Source: Orrella dioscoreae (GTDB taxonomy: Bacteria; Pseudomonadota; Gammaproteobacteria; Burkholderiales; Burkholderiaceae_B). Taken from it: a DNA stretch of 64,000 nucleotides. Numbering within the stretch: the first letter of the stretch is position 1; each line of letters begins with the position of its first letter. The position numbers were made by a program, and so were the translations under genes. The notes below the pieces were generated by a model that was not told where the DNA came from, made no database searches, and saw only the letters and a program-made list of their open reading frames with translations. Of this stretch, positions 45,089-53,317 are shown one piece after another. The DNA lies in assembly GCF_900089455.2 (NCBI RefSeq), contig NZ_LT907988.1:1364001-1428000 (forward strand), given 5' to 3'.

Positions 45089-45898
45089 CTACTCGGTTCC
45101 GTTGCGCTCACGCTGACGGAGGCGCTTCACGTAGGCTTCGTCCACCAGTTCGTCGGGGCCGAGATCCAGTGCGCAGTTCGCCAATGAGGCCAATGTCCGA
45201 TCGGTCAGCTTGAACGCCCTTGGCAGTTGGCCGTAGTTCTCCGTGCTGTTTTCCTCGATCGAAGCGAACAGTGCCTTGAAGAAGTCGGCCTTGGAGGGAC
45301 GGGTCGCCGCAGTGGCGGCGGCCGTCAGTGGGTCTGTGGCCGCCATCTCCGCCTTCTCAGCATCCGATGCCAGTTCGCGCATGAAGTCGCCCAATGAGGG
45401 CCAATACTTCAGATCGAACTGGCCCCGGAGGGCATCCAGCTTCTCTTGTACGTATGACTGGAACAGGTAGTTGTTCTGGGATGCAGCCTCGATCACGTCG
45501 CCAACGTGATAGTGGGTTTCGCTGCTGAAACCCGAGGTGTTGTGCAGATCGGTGCGTTGATCCAGCAGTTCTGCCAACTCATTCGCCTTCCTCGCGATTT
45601 GCTGATTGACGTTGGTGAGGTCGTTGCGGGCGGTGCGCGCCTTCAGCATCTTCTGTGGATTCCAGAAAGCGGCAGTGCTCAACACAAGGCCGAGAAAGAC
45701 CTGGAGCGCCGGAGGCCGGGCGTGGAGCTTTCCATGCAATTCATCGTAGGCGTCTTTCAATTCGACGCCACGCGCCAGCAGGCGATCCGCGACCGCGTTC
45801 TCGCTGGGCAGGATGTGGTGCTCGATGTTGTACTGCTTTCCCTCCAGGAGGAGGTCTTCGCAGGCTTGCTGCGGATTCACGGTTTGAGACGATCTCAC
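45089..45898 (-). CDS. Unrecognised soluble protein, converging on radC
   Basis: This product of about 269 residues was not recognised. It has no signal peptide; a short hydrophobic stretch (PALQVFLGLVLSTAAFW, about residues 55-71) may be one membrane segment, and a helical, probably coiled-coil stretch follows (ARNDLTNVNQQIARKANELA). The rest is hydrophilic with KADFFKALFASIEEN and DLGPDELVDEAYVKRL. The frame stays open upstream to about 46520, but that part looks like non-coding leader sequence, so the GTG at 45898 with an AAGGA box was chosen; GTG 45926 is an alternative. It points towards radC, separated by the shared terminator. It may be a backbone gene of this element type or a cargo gene; no function is proposed. 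Confidence 0.65.
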   Translation of the reverse strand: MRSSQTVNPQQACEDLLLEGKQYNIEHHILPSENAVADRLLARGVELKDAYDELHGKLHARPPALQVFLGLVLSTAAFWNPQKMLKARTARNDLTNVNQQIARKANELAELLDQRTDLHNTSGFSSETHYHVGDVIEAASQNNYLFQSYVQEKLDALRGQFDLKYWPSLGDFMRELASDAEKAEMAATDPLTAAATAATRPSKADFFKALFASIEENSTENYGQLPRAFKLTDRTLASLANCALDLGPDELVDEAYVKRLRQRERNGTE

Positions 45899-46520
45899 GG
45901 TCTGTCCTTGATGTTTTAGATGCTTCACAGCGTATTGAACCCTGCCTGATTTGTCGGTACCCGAGCGACTGTTGATGAACCGGCTCTGAGGTACCCACGC
46001 CAATGCAATCCGGGCGTCCCCGGCACCCTGGGAGATGGCCGGTCGCGCTGTCGTGCGCGTGGCGCATCGAGCCGCCTGCGGCGTCTCGCCCCTGACGGGC
46101 TTCCATCGTTCCCTCGCTCCGCTCGGCTGACGCCTTCGGCCCGGAATCCTCGATCCGGGCCTGCGCGCTTGCGCTTGCGTGCAGTTCAGCACACGGGGAC
46201 GGCCGTTGCCATGTCCAGCCGTCTCCCCTGACTTCATCACCTTGTCCGCGACTGTAGCCCGTGTCCGCGTGCCGTCAAGGCGCGCCAGGCCGTGTCCTCG
46301 GCTGCGCCTGCGGGCCGCACCTACCTGACGCTTTTCTCCTTGACGGCCCACGTCCGTGGGCTCCTGACCGTCGCGGGCGATGAACTCAGGAAAGACGGTG
46401 GCAACAGGGCCAACCGGGTTCCTCGTGCCAACCGCACCGAACAGCCGAAAGGCTGGGCTCCGAATCTTGGAATCCGGTGTGCGGTGTGAACAGCAAACCC
46501 TTTTCGTCAGGAGAAAGATC
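45899..46520. other. Non-coding region with leader motif before DUF932 gene
   Basis: This stretch of 622 bases lacks a credible gene although several frames stay open because of high GC. It holds the structured motif at 46128-46178. The final bases contain CAGGAGA ahead of the DUF932 start. Confidence 0.55.
46128..46178 (+). ncRNA. radC-type structured leader motif, copy B
   Basis: TGACGCCTTC is followed by the hairpin GGCCCGGA (46138-46145)/TCCGGGCC (46154-46161), then TGCGCGCTTGCGCTTGC. The stem differs in sequence and length from copies A and C while flanks are conserved, which supports a real RNA structure. Confidence 0.55.
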
Positions 46521-47351
46521 ATGCAACTCGCATCCCGTTTCGCTTCCCTTTCCCCCTCGCTGCGCAGCGACTACCCGCTGACCGATGACCAGATTCACCG
46601 CGTAGCGCCGTCCATCTTCGCGGACGCGCCGCATGAAAGCCGTTCGCAGCGGTACGCCTATATCCCCACCGCCGCCGTGCTGGCCGAGCTTCGCAAAGAA
46701 GGGTTCCAGCCGTTCATGGTTTGCCAGACTCGCGTGCGCGATGAAGGCAAGCGCGAGCATACAAAGCACATGCTGCGCCTGCGCCACGCCAGCCAGATCA
46801 ACGGCGCGGAGGCTAACGAAATCGTGCTGCTGAACTCCCATGACGGCACGAGCAGCTATCAGATGCTGGCCGGAATGTTCCGGTTCGTGTGCAGCAATGG
46901 CCTTGTGTGCGGCGACACCGTGGCCGATGTGCGCGTGCCCCACAAAGGCGACGTTTCCGGGCATGTCATCGAAGGCGCTTACGAAGTCTTGCGCGGCTTC
47001 GAGCGGGTGAAGGAAAACCGCGACGCGATGCGCGCCATCACGCTCCATGACTCCGAAGCCGAGGTGTTCGCCCGTTCCGCGCTGGCCTTGAAGTACGACC
47101 CCACCGACAACAAGCCCGCGCCCATCACCGAATCGCAAATCCTTATGCCGCGCCGGTTCGATGACCGCCGCCCGGACTTGTGGAGCGTGTTCAACCGCAC
47201 CCAAGAAAACCTGACCAAAGGCGGATTGCATGGCCGCAGCGCCAACGGACGCCGCCAGCAAACCCGCCCGGTGCAGGGCATTGATTCCGATGTGCGCCTC
47301 AATCGCGCTCTCTGGATTCTGGCTGATGGCCTGCGCCAGTTGAAAGCCTGA
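46521..47351 (+). CDS. DUF932 protein of the conjugative element
   Basis: This 276-residue protein of the DUF932 (phage/plasmid-like, LGT_TIGR03299-related) family begins MQLASRFASLSPSLRSDYPL. Family features are HMLRLRHAS, NEIVLLNSHDGTSSYQMLAGMFRFVCSNGLV with the conserved CSNG(L/M) segment, and HDSEAEVFARSALAL. The family is abundant on plasmids, phages and integrative elements, but its function is not known. AGGAGA stands 7 bases before the ATG. It lies just upstream of the ParB-like gene, the usual order in Tn4371-type elements, so it is counted as backbone. Confidence 0.9.
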   Translation: MQLASRFASLSPSLRSDYPLTDDQIHRVAPSIFADAPHESRSQRYAYIPTAAVLAELRKEGFQPFMVCQTRVRDEGKREHTKHMLRLRHASQINGAEANEIVLLNSHDGTSSYQMLAGMFRFVCSNGLVCGDTVADVRVPHKGDVSGHVIEGAYEVLRGFERVKENRDAMRAITLHDSEAEVFARSALALKYDPTDNKPAPITESQILMPRRFDDRRPDLWSVFNRTQENLTKGGLHGRSANGRRQQTRPVQGIDSDVRLNRALWILADGLRQLKA

Positions 47352-47431
47352 TTCCCCATGCGGCAGGGGCAGGCAGCAGCCCTTGCCGCTTTCTTCGCTG
47401 CTGCATCCCTGAACCGATAGGAGTTATCACC

Positions 47432-49477
47432 ATGAACGCTGTTACCACTACCGAAGCCCGCGCCATCCAATCCCCCGCACTGGAAGCCGCCGACCCGACC
47501 AAGAACCTGATTTTGGTTCCGCTGTCGCGGCTAGTGTCGCGTCCTGTTGGCCGCAACGTGCGCAAGACCCCGCGCATGTCCATTCCCGAACTTGCCGCCA
47601 GCATCCAGCGCGTGGGCCTGCTGCAAAACCTGATCGTCATTGCCGCCGCCGATGGTGAGCATTACGAAGTGGTGGCCGGTGGCCATCGCCTTGCAGCGTT
47701 GAAGCTGCTGGCGAAGAAGCGCCGTATCAGCAAGGAATGGGACGTGCCTTGCCTGCTGGTGGCCGATGGAACCGCCCGCACGGCCAGCCTCACCGAGAAC
47801 GTGCAGCGTGAAGCCATGCACCCGGCAGACCAGTTTGAAGCCTTCGCCGCGCTGGTGGCCGAAGGCCGACCCATCGAGGACATAGCCGCCGATTTCAGCG
47901 TGTCCCCGCTGGTGGTGCAGCGCCGCTTGAAGCTGGCGAACGTCTCGCCCCGGCTGCTGGGGGACTACCGCGCCGAAGCCGTGAGCCTTGACCAGTTGAT
48001 GGCCCTTGCCATCACCGATGACCATGCCGCGCAGGAAGCCGCTTACTATGACGCACCGACATGGCAGCGCAACCCTTCCCAATTGCGTGACCGCCTCACC
48101 GAGCGTGAGATTGACGCCTACCGGCATCCGCTGGTGCGGTTCGTCGGACTGGACATTTACGAAGGCGCAGGCGGCGGCATCCGTCGCGATCTGTTCGCGG
48201 AAGGCGACGCAGGCGTGTCTCTGACGGATGCCCCGCTGCTGGAACGGCTGGCGCAAGACAAGTTGGCAGGCATCGCCGTCGAGGTGAAGGCCGAAGGCTG
48301 GGCGTGGGTGGATGCCACGCCCGCCGTGACCCATGCCGACCTGCACGCTTTCCAGCGTGCGCCGAGGGAGCGCCGCGAACCGACCAAGCGCGAAGCGCAG
48401 CGTATCGAGAAGCTGCAAACCAAGCTGCACGAACTGGCCGCAGCCGTGGATGAAGCGCTGGACACTGACGACGAGGAAAAGGCCGACGCCTTGCAGGAGG
48501 AAGGCGAAGCCGTGGGCGAGCAGTTGCAGGCGCTGGAAGATGGCTTGCAGGACTACGGCGCGACCGTGAAGGCCGCAGCCGGTGCCATTGTCACTATCGA
48601 CCGCAGCGGCGATGCCGTGGTGCATCGCGGGCTGCTGCGCGAAGCCGAAGCCAAGGCGCTGCGCACGCTGGAGCGGCTGCGGCAGGGTTTCGGCAGCGAA
48701 GCCGAGAACGACGACGAAGGCGAGGACGGAGACAGCGACGGGCAGCCCAAGACCACCGCCATGTCCGACAAGCTGGCGCAGCGGTTGAGCGCCCACCGCA
48801 CCGCCGCGCTGCAAATCGAAGTCGCCCGGCATCCACAAGTGGCGCTGGCCGCGCTGGTGCATGGCATGGTGCAGACCGTCTTGCAGGGAAGCCACTACGG
48901 CCCCCGTCATGATGCGTTGCCGCTGGGCGTGAGCCTCAAAGCGCAAGACCGGCTGGAAGGCATCGCCCCGGACATGCCGGATTCGTCCGCCGCCGAGGCG
49001 CTGCGCGAATTGCAGCAGGTGGCAGGCGAAGCCTTGCCGGAGGACAGCGCCGAACTGTTCGCCGTGTTGCTGGCGAAGTCGCAGGATGAACTGGTGCGGC
49101 TGCTGGCGGTATGCGTGGCCGTCACGGTGGACGTGGTGACGCCCCGCGCCACGTCGCACCAACCCGGCGCGGAACTGGCGCAGGCCGTGGGGCTGGACAT
49201 GGCGGCATGGTGGAAGCCCACCGCTGACGGCTATTTCCGGCATGTGCCGAAAGCTGCGATTCTGGAAGCCGTGGAGCAGTACGCCCCAGCGCACGTTACT
49301 CGGCTGGCAAAGTTGAAGAAAGGAGACATTGCCAGCGAAGCCGAACGGCTGGCGGATGGAACCGGCTGGATGCCTGCCGTGTTCAAGGCCGAAGGCCCGC
49401 AGGAGGTGGAGCCAAAAGAAGACACGGAAGCCAGCGCCGCCCTGGTGGATGAACAGGCCGAGGCATTGGCCGCCTGA
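47432..49477 (+). CDS. parB: ParB/RepB/Spo0J-family protein
   Basis: This 681-residue protein has an N-terminal ParB/sulfiredoxin-like domain (about residues 30-130) with LVSRPVGRNVRKTPRMSIPELAASI, VVAGGHRLAALKLL (box II variant) and TENVQREAMHPADQFEAF. An HTH region (IEDIAADFSVSPLVVQRRLKLANV) follows. The long C-terminal two thirds contain coiled-coil, Glu-rich sequence (DEALDTDDEEKADALQEEG). It is much larger than chromosomal ParB, as typical for plasmid and ICE homologues, some of which show nuclease activity. The partner parA is not adjacent; it lies 6 kb further on with repA. It probably takes part in stabilising the circular form of the element. Confidence 0.92.
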   Translation: MNAVTTTEARAIQSPALEAADPTKNLILVPLSRLVSRPVGRNVRKTPRMSIPELAASIQRVGLLQNLIVIAAADGEHYEVVAGGHRLAALKLLAKKRRISKEWDVPCLLVADGTARTASLTENVQREAMHPADQFEAFAALVAEGRPIEDIAADFSVSPLVVQRRLKLANVSPRLLGDYRAEAVSLDQLMALAITDDHAAQEAAYYDAPTWQRNPSQLRDRLTEREIDAYRHPLVRFVGLDIYEGAGGGIRRDLFAEGDAGVSLTDAPLLERLAQDKLAGIAVEVKAEGWAWVDATPAVTHADLHAFQRAPRERREPTKREAQRIEKLQTKLHELAAAVDEALDTDDEEKADALQEEGEAVGEQLQALEDGLQDYGATVKAAAGAIVTIDRSGDAVVHRGLLREAEAKALRTLERLRQGFGSEAENDDEGEDGDSDGQPKTTAMSDKLAQRLSAHRTAALQIEVARHPQVALAALVHGMVQTVLQGSHYGPRHDALPLGVSLKAQDRLEGIAPDMPDSSAAEALRELQQVAGEALPEDSAELFAVLLAKSQDELVRLLAVCVAVTVDVVTPRATSHQPGAELAQAVGLDMAAWWKPTADGYFRHVPKAAILEAVEQYAPAHVTRLAKLKKGDIASEAERLADGTGWMPAVFKAEGPQEVEPKEDTEASAALVDEQAEALAA

Positions 49478-49539
49478 CGCTCACCGCAGACCTGCGCCCC
49501 AGCTCGGGCCGGGGCGCTTCGTTGCAAGGAACCAGACCA

Positions 49540-49690
49540 TGCCCACGAACACCAGCACGGCGACAAGAGCGCTGCGCCCGCGATTGCGCCGCCGGTGTCG
49601 AACACGCGCGGCGCGTAGGCGTTGAAGAATAACCACCACTCAAACAGCTTCCAGTGGTGGTAGATCGACGTTCCAAGGAAGTCGAACCAG
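49540..49690 (-). pseudogene. Inverted fragment of a traG (coupling protein) gene
   Basis: On the minus strand the sequence WFDFLGTSIYHHWKLFEWW-FNAYAPRVFDTGGAIAG, followed in another frame by LVAVLVFVGMVW, resembles the N-terminal membrane region of TraG/VirD4 coupling proteins of Tn4371-type elements. It has no start, contains a frameshift near 49580 and is cut on both sides. It lies next to the two HEPN-like genes and in the opposite direction to the parB gene, so it marks a past recombination or insertion event. The resemblance is from memory of the family. Confidence 0.6.
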
Positions 49691-49732
49691 GGCTGAAAAC
49701 CGACGTGTTCCCGATGCGGCGGGCAGCAAGAT

Positions 49733-50251
49733 TTAGATCTTCCAGTTCGCCGCCCGCAGCCGTCTTTGTCCAACGTAGTGTGGGCGATTCGTCAAATTCA
49801 AGATCAGTGCGACTGCGGCTGTGGTGAACTGGCCTCTGGTGTCAACGTGTACATCGCCGTAGCTCTTCGCCGAAAGCTGAAGCTGCGCGCAGAGACTCAC
49901 GACCTTCTCACTCGTGAATGACACCTTGATCTGATGCGCAAACTCGTTGCGCACCTTTCGAATCAGATCGCACTCCTTGTACTCGACTTCGGACAAAAGG
50001 CCCAAGGCGAACGAGGAGGCGATGCGTGCGGAGAACGTGCCAAGCGGCGCGTTGAAGCCATCGAGCAGAGCTTTGCTTCCTTTGTTTGGAATGAGGAATG
50101 CCTCGATGATCCGACCGAGTTGATCATCGAGCATTGCCGCCGCAGCTAATGCAGTTCCGCGCTCTGTCTCTTTGTTGAAGTCGGCAAGGAAGTCCATGAA
50201 GCCGCTGAGATGCGGATGAGTCTCTGAAAGTGGCTGGGTTAAATCGTTCAT
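49733..50251 (-). CDS. MltR-like HEPN-type protein
   Basis: This 172-residue soluble protein resembles the MltR (mannitol repressor-like) family: FNKETERGTALAAAAMLDDQLGRIIEAFL, then LLDGFNAPLGTFSARI and CDLIRKVRNEFAHQIKV. The last segment holds an RNEFAH sequence that matches the Rx4H motif of HEPN ribonucleases. MltR homologues are widespread and most are unlikely to regulate mannitol. No mannitol genes are near. It follows another small gene with its own RNNLAH motif, 9 bases upstream, forming a two-gene unit inserted in the element backbone. The ATG at 50251 was chosen; GTG codons directly after the previous stop are possible. A toxin-antitoxin or anti-phage role is a guess from motif and setting. 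Confidence 0.7.
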   Translation of the reverse strand: MNDLTQPLSETHPHLSGFMDFLADFNKETERGTALAAAAMLDDQLGRIIEAFLIPNKGSKALLDGFNAPLGTFSARIASSFALGLLSEVEYKECDLIRKVRNEFAHQIKVSFTSEKVVSLCAQLQLSAKSYGDVHVDTRGQFTTAAVALILNLTNRPHYVGQRRLRAANWKI

Positions 50252-50260
50252 GGCCACCAC

Positions 50261-50755
50261 TCAGTAGCGCCGAAAAAAGCTATGAATATCGGGACGAACC
50301 TCAAGAGCCAAAGTCAGCACAGCCATTGATTGGCCGAGAAGCACATCGTCTCTTTCAGAGCCTTCAACAAAATCCGCATGACCGGCGCCGCCGTCTTGAT
50401 ATTTAGCGCCGTGGGCAAGATTGTTTCTCGCTCGGCGAATCGCAAGAAAGAGATCAGCCGTGTTCTTGACGGCGCCCGTGTCCTTCCATCCAAGCGTTCC
50501 ATCGGCAAGCTTCACTTGCTTTTTGGGTGGCTTGCCAATTAAGACGGGGGCAATTCCTTGGGCGATGACATCGCTCAGGAATTCGGGGCCAAGGTCTCGG
50601 GCAAAACCATCCCAGTCAGGATCGACCCTGTCATCGTTGCCAATGGCATACTGCCCAGACCTCTTCAGCGCGCACTCGAATCTTGAGAAAACGATGAAGA
50701 AATCAATAGCCAGCTTCGGTAGCGCTGCCTCAAGGGCTTGTTCGACCAAACTCAT
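50261..50755 (-). CDS. HEPN-like protein with RNNLAH motif
   Basis: This 164-residue soluble protein was not recognised by family. It has an all-helical look and carries FLAIRRARNNLAHGAKY at about residue 110, matching the Rx4H motif of HEPN RNases and of many abortive-infection proteins. FFIVFSRFECALKRSGQY near the N-terminus resembles the first helix of such domains. It is the first gene of a two-gene minus-strand unit with the MltR-like gene. Base composition is lower in G and C than the parB and repA backbone, which points to a separately acquired cassette. Presence of two HEPN-like proteins in tandem is unusual; a hetero-oligomeric RNase or toxin/antidote pair would fit, but no nucleotidyltransferase (MNT) partner is visible. 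Confidence 0.65.
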   Translation of the reverse strand: MSLVEQALEAALPKLAIDFFIVFSRFECALKRSGQYAIGNDDRVDPDWDGFARDLGPEFLSDVIAQGIAPVLIGKPPKKQVKLADGTLGWKDTGAVKNTADLFLAIRRARNNLAHGAKYQDGGAGHADFVEGSERDDVLLGQSMAVLTLALEVRPDIHSFFRRY

Positions 50756-50774
50756 ACTTCCCCCAGCAAGTTAC

Positions 50775-50936
50775 TCATTCGTTATGACGATTGGACCGTC
50801 CACTCAGCACCGATGCTAACCATGCCGAGAACATCACGCTGTCCTTCTTGACGTAGAAACTGATGTAGCCACCATCTGTTAGAACGGGATAGGCCCGCGT
50901 GAGTCTATTTTCTGTCAGTGCCTTGTATAACTTAAC
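50775..50936 (-). pseudogene. Truncated coding remnant upstream of the HEPN pair
   Basis: About 53 codons read on the minus strand as LTENRLTRAYPVLTDGG, YISFYVKKDSVMFSAWLAS and RSNRHNE before a TGA. The codon pattern looks like real protein, yet there is no start and a stop lies just upstream. It appears to be the 3' end of a lost gene from the same insertion. The family was not recognised. Confidence 0.4.
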
Positions 50937-50940
50937 TCAG

Positions 50941-51724
50941 GTACATTGAGCGCGTCGGCGCGAAGCGCTGCCGGGCTTTGCGAACTGCGCCCCCATGTTG
51001 ACTTCGCCGTCACGGCCATTCGGCTTTAATCCCTCACGCCTTCGCGCCTACGGCGATGCGCGCTGCGCTTGCCTCCGGGGGAAAGCCCTGCGGGCTATCC
51101 CAGCCGCGCGATGCTTGGCGCCCCTCGATGCAGCCGAACCGGCATGTGCCGGATCGGCCCGGCCAGCGCCCCGCCGCAATGGGCGGGGCTTGTGGGGCTA
51201 CGCCCTAGCTTGCTGCCGCAGGTTGCACGAAAGCATGCCGTCCTCGACGCTGGCGGTTCGTCGCCTGGTCGTCACGAAGGACGGTTCACCGACACGCCGC
51301 CCAGCGCTGCAATGAAGCTTCCACGCCACGCCTCATGCAAGAGGCCACCTGCAACGTCAGGGGCGCTTTCACCTTGTCGCTGGGTGTTGTCCTGGCTCGT
51401 GTCAGGGCGCAGGCCGGTGAAGCCGTCGCTCGGGGATGCCGAGTCGGCCATGTCTCCAGTCGGGAGCGGGCGGCCAGTACGTCCTTGTGTTGTTGTGAAT
51501 CCTGGCGGTGGCACGGCTGCGCCATGGGCTTCATGGCCGCAACCTTGCAGCGAAAACAATTTCCCCTGCGCTGCGCGCATTCCTCGCGGGACAAATTCTT
51601 TTCGCTTCCAGGTTCTCCACGGTGTTGCGACCGCTGCGCGGTGCGGCCAGCCCATCCCCCGCCGGACGGATCACAACAAGGACGCACTGGCGCGACCTTG
51701 TTCAACCCGAAAGGAGAAATCATC
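50941..51724. other. Long non-coding region before DUF736 gene
   Basis: These 780 bases contain no supportable gene, although GC-rich frames stay open. The structured motif copy C lies at 51014-51072. The end carries AAAGGAGAAATCATC, the ribosome site of the DUF736 gene. Confidence 0.55.
51014..51072 (+). ncRNA. radC-type structured leader motif, copy C
   Basis: GGCCATTCGGCTTTAATCCC, then TCACGCCTTCG, the small hairpin CGCC-TAC-GGCG, and ATGCGCGCTGCGCTTGC. It aligns closely with copy A before radC outside the hairpin, while the stem differs. It lies about 650 bases before the DUF736 start. Confidence 0.5.
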
Positions 51725-52039
51725 ATGGCTAACATCGGCACCTTCACCGCAGACAAAGATGGCTACACCGGCACGCTTCGTACCCTGACGCTCAACGTCA
51801 AGGTCAAGCTGGTTCCCAACGACAAAGGCATCAGCGAGAATGCCCCTGACTTCCGCCTGCAGGCCGCCAGTCACGACATCGGCGCGGCGTGGAAGAAGAC
51901 CAGCGAGGCCGGACGCGAATACCTGTCCGTGACGCTCGACGATCCTTCGTTCCCGGCACCGATCTATGCCCGCCTGATCGAAGGCGAGAGCGGCACGCAC
52001 GATCTGATCTGGTCGCGCACCAAACCGCAGGCGGCATAA
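51725..52039 (+). CDS. DUF736 protein
   Basis: This 104-residue soluble protein of the DUF736 family, found in alpha- and betaproteobacterial plasmids and integrative elements, begins [21 protein letters not shown] and carries [12 protein letters not shown]-like (here [19 protein letters not shown]) and [10 protein letters not shown] segments; these are the family's conserved strands. Its function is not known. It has an excellent AAAGGAGA box and a long leader with a structured motif, which suggests it is strongly and perhaps post-transcriptionally controlled. It is part of the standard backbone between parB and repA in these elements. Confidence 0.92.
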   Translation: MANIGTFTADKDGYTGTLRTLTLNVKVKLVPNDKGISENAPDFRLQAASHDIGAAWKKTSEAGREYLSVTLDDPSFPAPIYARLIEGESGTHDLIWSRTKPQAA

Positions 52040-52086
52040 CCGCCGCAGCGCCCCGCCCATCGCGGCGGGGCATTTCCTGCATCTGA

Positions 52087-52377
52087 CTACGCTTCGATAG
52101 CCTGAAGACGGCTTTCGGCCTCGGCCATCAGCACTGTCGTGCTGCATTCGAGTGCGCCTGCGATCTTGAAGATGAGCGACAGGGTGGGTTGGTGCTCGCC
52201 ACGCTCGACCTTGCCCATATGGGAACGCTCGACGCCCGCCAGATTGGCCAGCGTCTCCTGCGCGATGCCGCGCTCCGTGCGCAGCGCACGCACCGCAGCG
52301 CCGAAGGCCTGGGCCAGTTCGGCGTCAAAGGTGGTGGTGCCGGCCGGTCGGCCACGCTGGACGGTACGCTTCTGCAT
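52087..52377 (-). CDS. Small XRE-family regulator
   Basis: This 96-residue DNA-binding protein has a single Cro/CI helix-turn-helix (about residues 20-75): AFGAAVRALRTERGIAQETLANLAGVERSHMGKVERGEHQPTL in pieces shows the scaffold, with AGVERSHMGKVERG as the recognition part. It is divergent from the DUF2958 gene across an AT-rich gap, so it probably represses its own promoter and possibly the DUF2958 to repA block. Such small regulators are a normal part of Tn4371-type backbones. The ATG at 52377 (MQKRTVQRGRP) was chosen; the frame is open nine codons further. Confidence 0.88.
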   Translation of the reverse strand: MQKRTVQRGRPAGTTTFDAELAQAFGAAVRALRTERGIAQETLANLAGVERSHMGKVERGEHQPTLSLIFKIAGALECSTTVLMAEAESRLQAIEA

Positions 52378-52640
52378 AGATAGAAGCGTCGATCTACAGC
52401 ACAATTAAAACCACGTTATATTTAACTCATTCATTCGTTTCACCTGTTTTGTGTCTTTACTGAAATCCGCATCGGCGGCTTTCTTTAAAAGCGGAGAACC
52501 TGATTCGTGCCTTTTCTGACTTCCGCACATGCGCCTGTGTGTCTTTGCGCTTCTGGGGAAGTGTGGGTTTGCGCATCTGCGCTTGCGTGGGAAGGCAGAC
52601 AAGCGGCAATGCGGATTCGGGTATTGGCAGGAACACAGCC
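52378..52640. promoter_or_regulatory. AT-rich divergent region before DUF2958 gene
   Basis: An A/T-rich block at 52400-52440 (AATTAAAACCACGTTATATTTAACTCATTCATTC) is the likely promoter/operator of the XRE gene. It is followed by alternating TTGCGC/CTGCGC repeats at about 52540-52590. No gene is seen. Confidence 0.4.
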
Positions 52641-52988
52641 ATGACGATGCTCATCGCCGACGACGACCGCATCCGCTTGCTGGTCAATGGTCAAGCCCGC
52701 GCTGACGGGCAAGAAACCGATCCACTGCCGGTTGTTCGCTTGTTCACGCCAGATGCGCACCTGACCTGGCTGCTGGCAGCGCTTGACCCCGCAGACGGTG
52801 ACACCGCTTATGGCCTGATCGACCTGGGCTTGGGCATGCCTGCCCTGGGCACAGTGAAGCTGTCCGATTTGGCATCCATCGTCGGCCCGCGCAAGCAGCC
52901 CGTGATGCGTGATCGCTACTTCCAGCCGACCCGGCGGTTATCGGAATATCTGCGGCTGGCAGAGGAAAACGGCTCCATTCCAGACTGA
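52641..52988 (+). CDS. DUF2958 protein
   Basis: This 115-residue soluble protein of the DUF2958 family is widespread on conjugative plasmids and ICEs. Typical parts are PVVRLFTPDAHLTWLLAALDP, YGLIDLGLGMPALGTVKLSDL and RDRYFQPTRRLSEYLRLA. The family has no known biochemical role. An AGGAA box precedes the ATG by 8 bases. It is followed by a 330-base gap before the DUF2285 gene. Confidence 0.9.
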   Translation: MTMLIADDDRIRLLVNGQARADGQETDPLPVVRLFTPDAHLTWLLAALDPADGDTAYGLIDLGLGMPALGTVKLSDLASIVGPRKQPVMRDRYFQPTRRLSEYLRLAEENGSIPD

Positions 52989-53317
52989 ACCACCACATCC
53001 AAGGCGGGCGCATTCAGTCTATTTTGGTCTGATCTGTGACCTGTACGGTCTGAATCGGCACTCTTGCACCGAAGCGGTGCGAGTCTGCTGCAAACAGTCA
53101 TGATCTTTGGCGCGGGCTGCGGCACGGTATCCGATGCCGCGCACCATTTTCGGGTTTCGCGGTCGTCGCATTCGGACGAACCACGCAACGCTTCGGAGCC
53201 AATCGGTCTTGACACTGCCAGTTTACCCAGCCATCCATGACGGTTTGCCGATGACGCCGTAGTTTGCCTTCTTCACGCCCGTGGCGACGTTCCTGCTGTC
53301 CGACAGGAGGTTACGAC
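52989..53317. other. Gene-free stretch before DUF2285 gene
   Basis: No coding signal was found. Two GGTCTGA repeats (53024 and 53048) and a small hairpin CACCGAAGCGGTG (53068 on) are visible, with no assigned role. AGGAGG at 53305 serves the next gene. Confidence 0.4.

Noticed and set aside
45926-46522. N-terminal extension of the minus-strand gene at 45089-45898 to about 46520
   Set aside because: Arg/Gly/Thr-rich sequence without structure, overlapping the structured leader motif; a ribosome site favours the shorter form.
51335-51724. Open plus-strand frame joined to the DUF736 gene
   Set aside because: Composition rich in Cys/Arg/Ser, no family, and a strong ribosome site exists at the DUF736 ATG; treated as leader.
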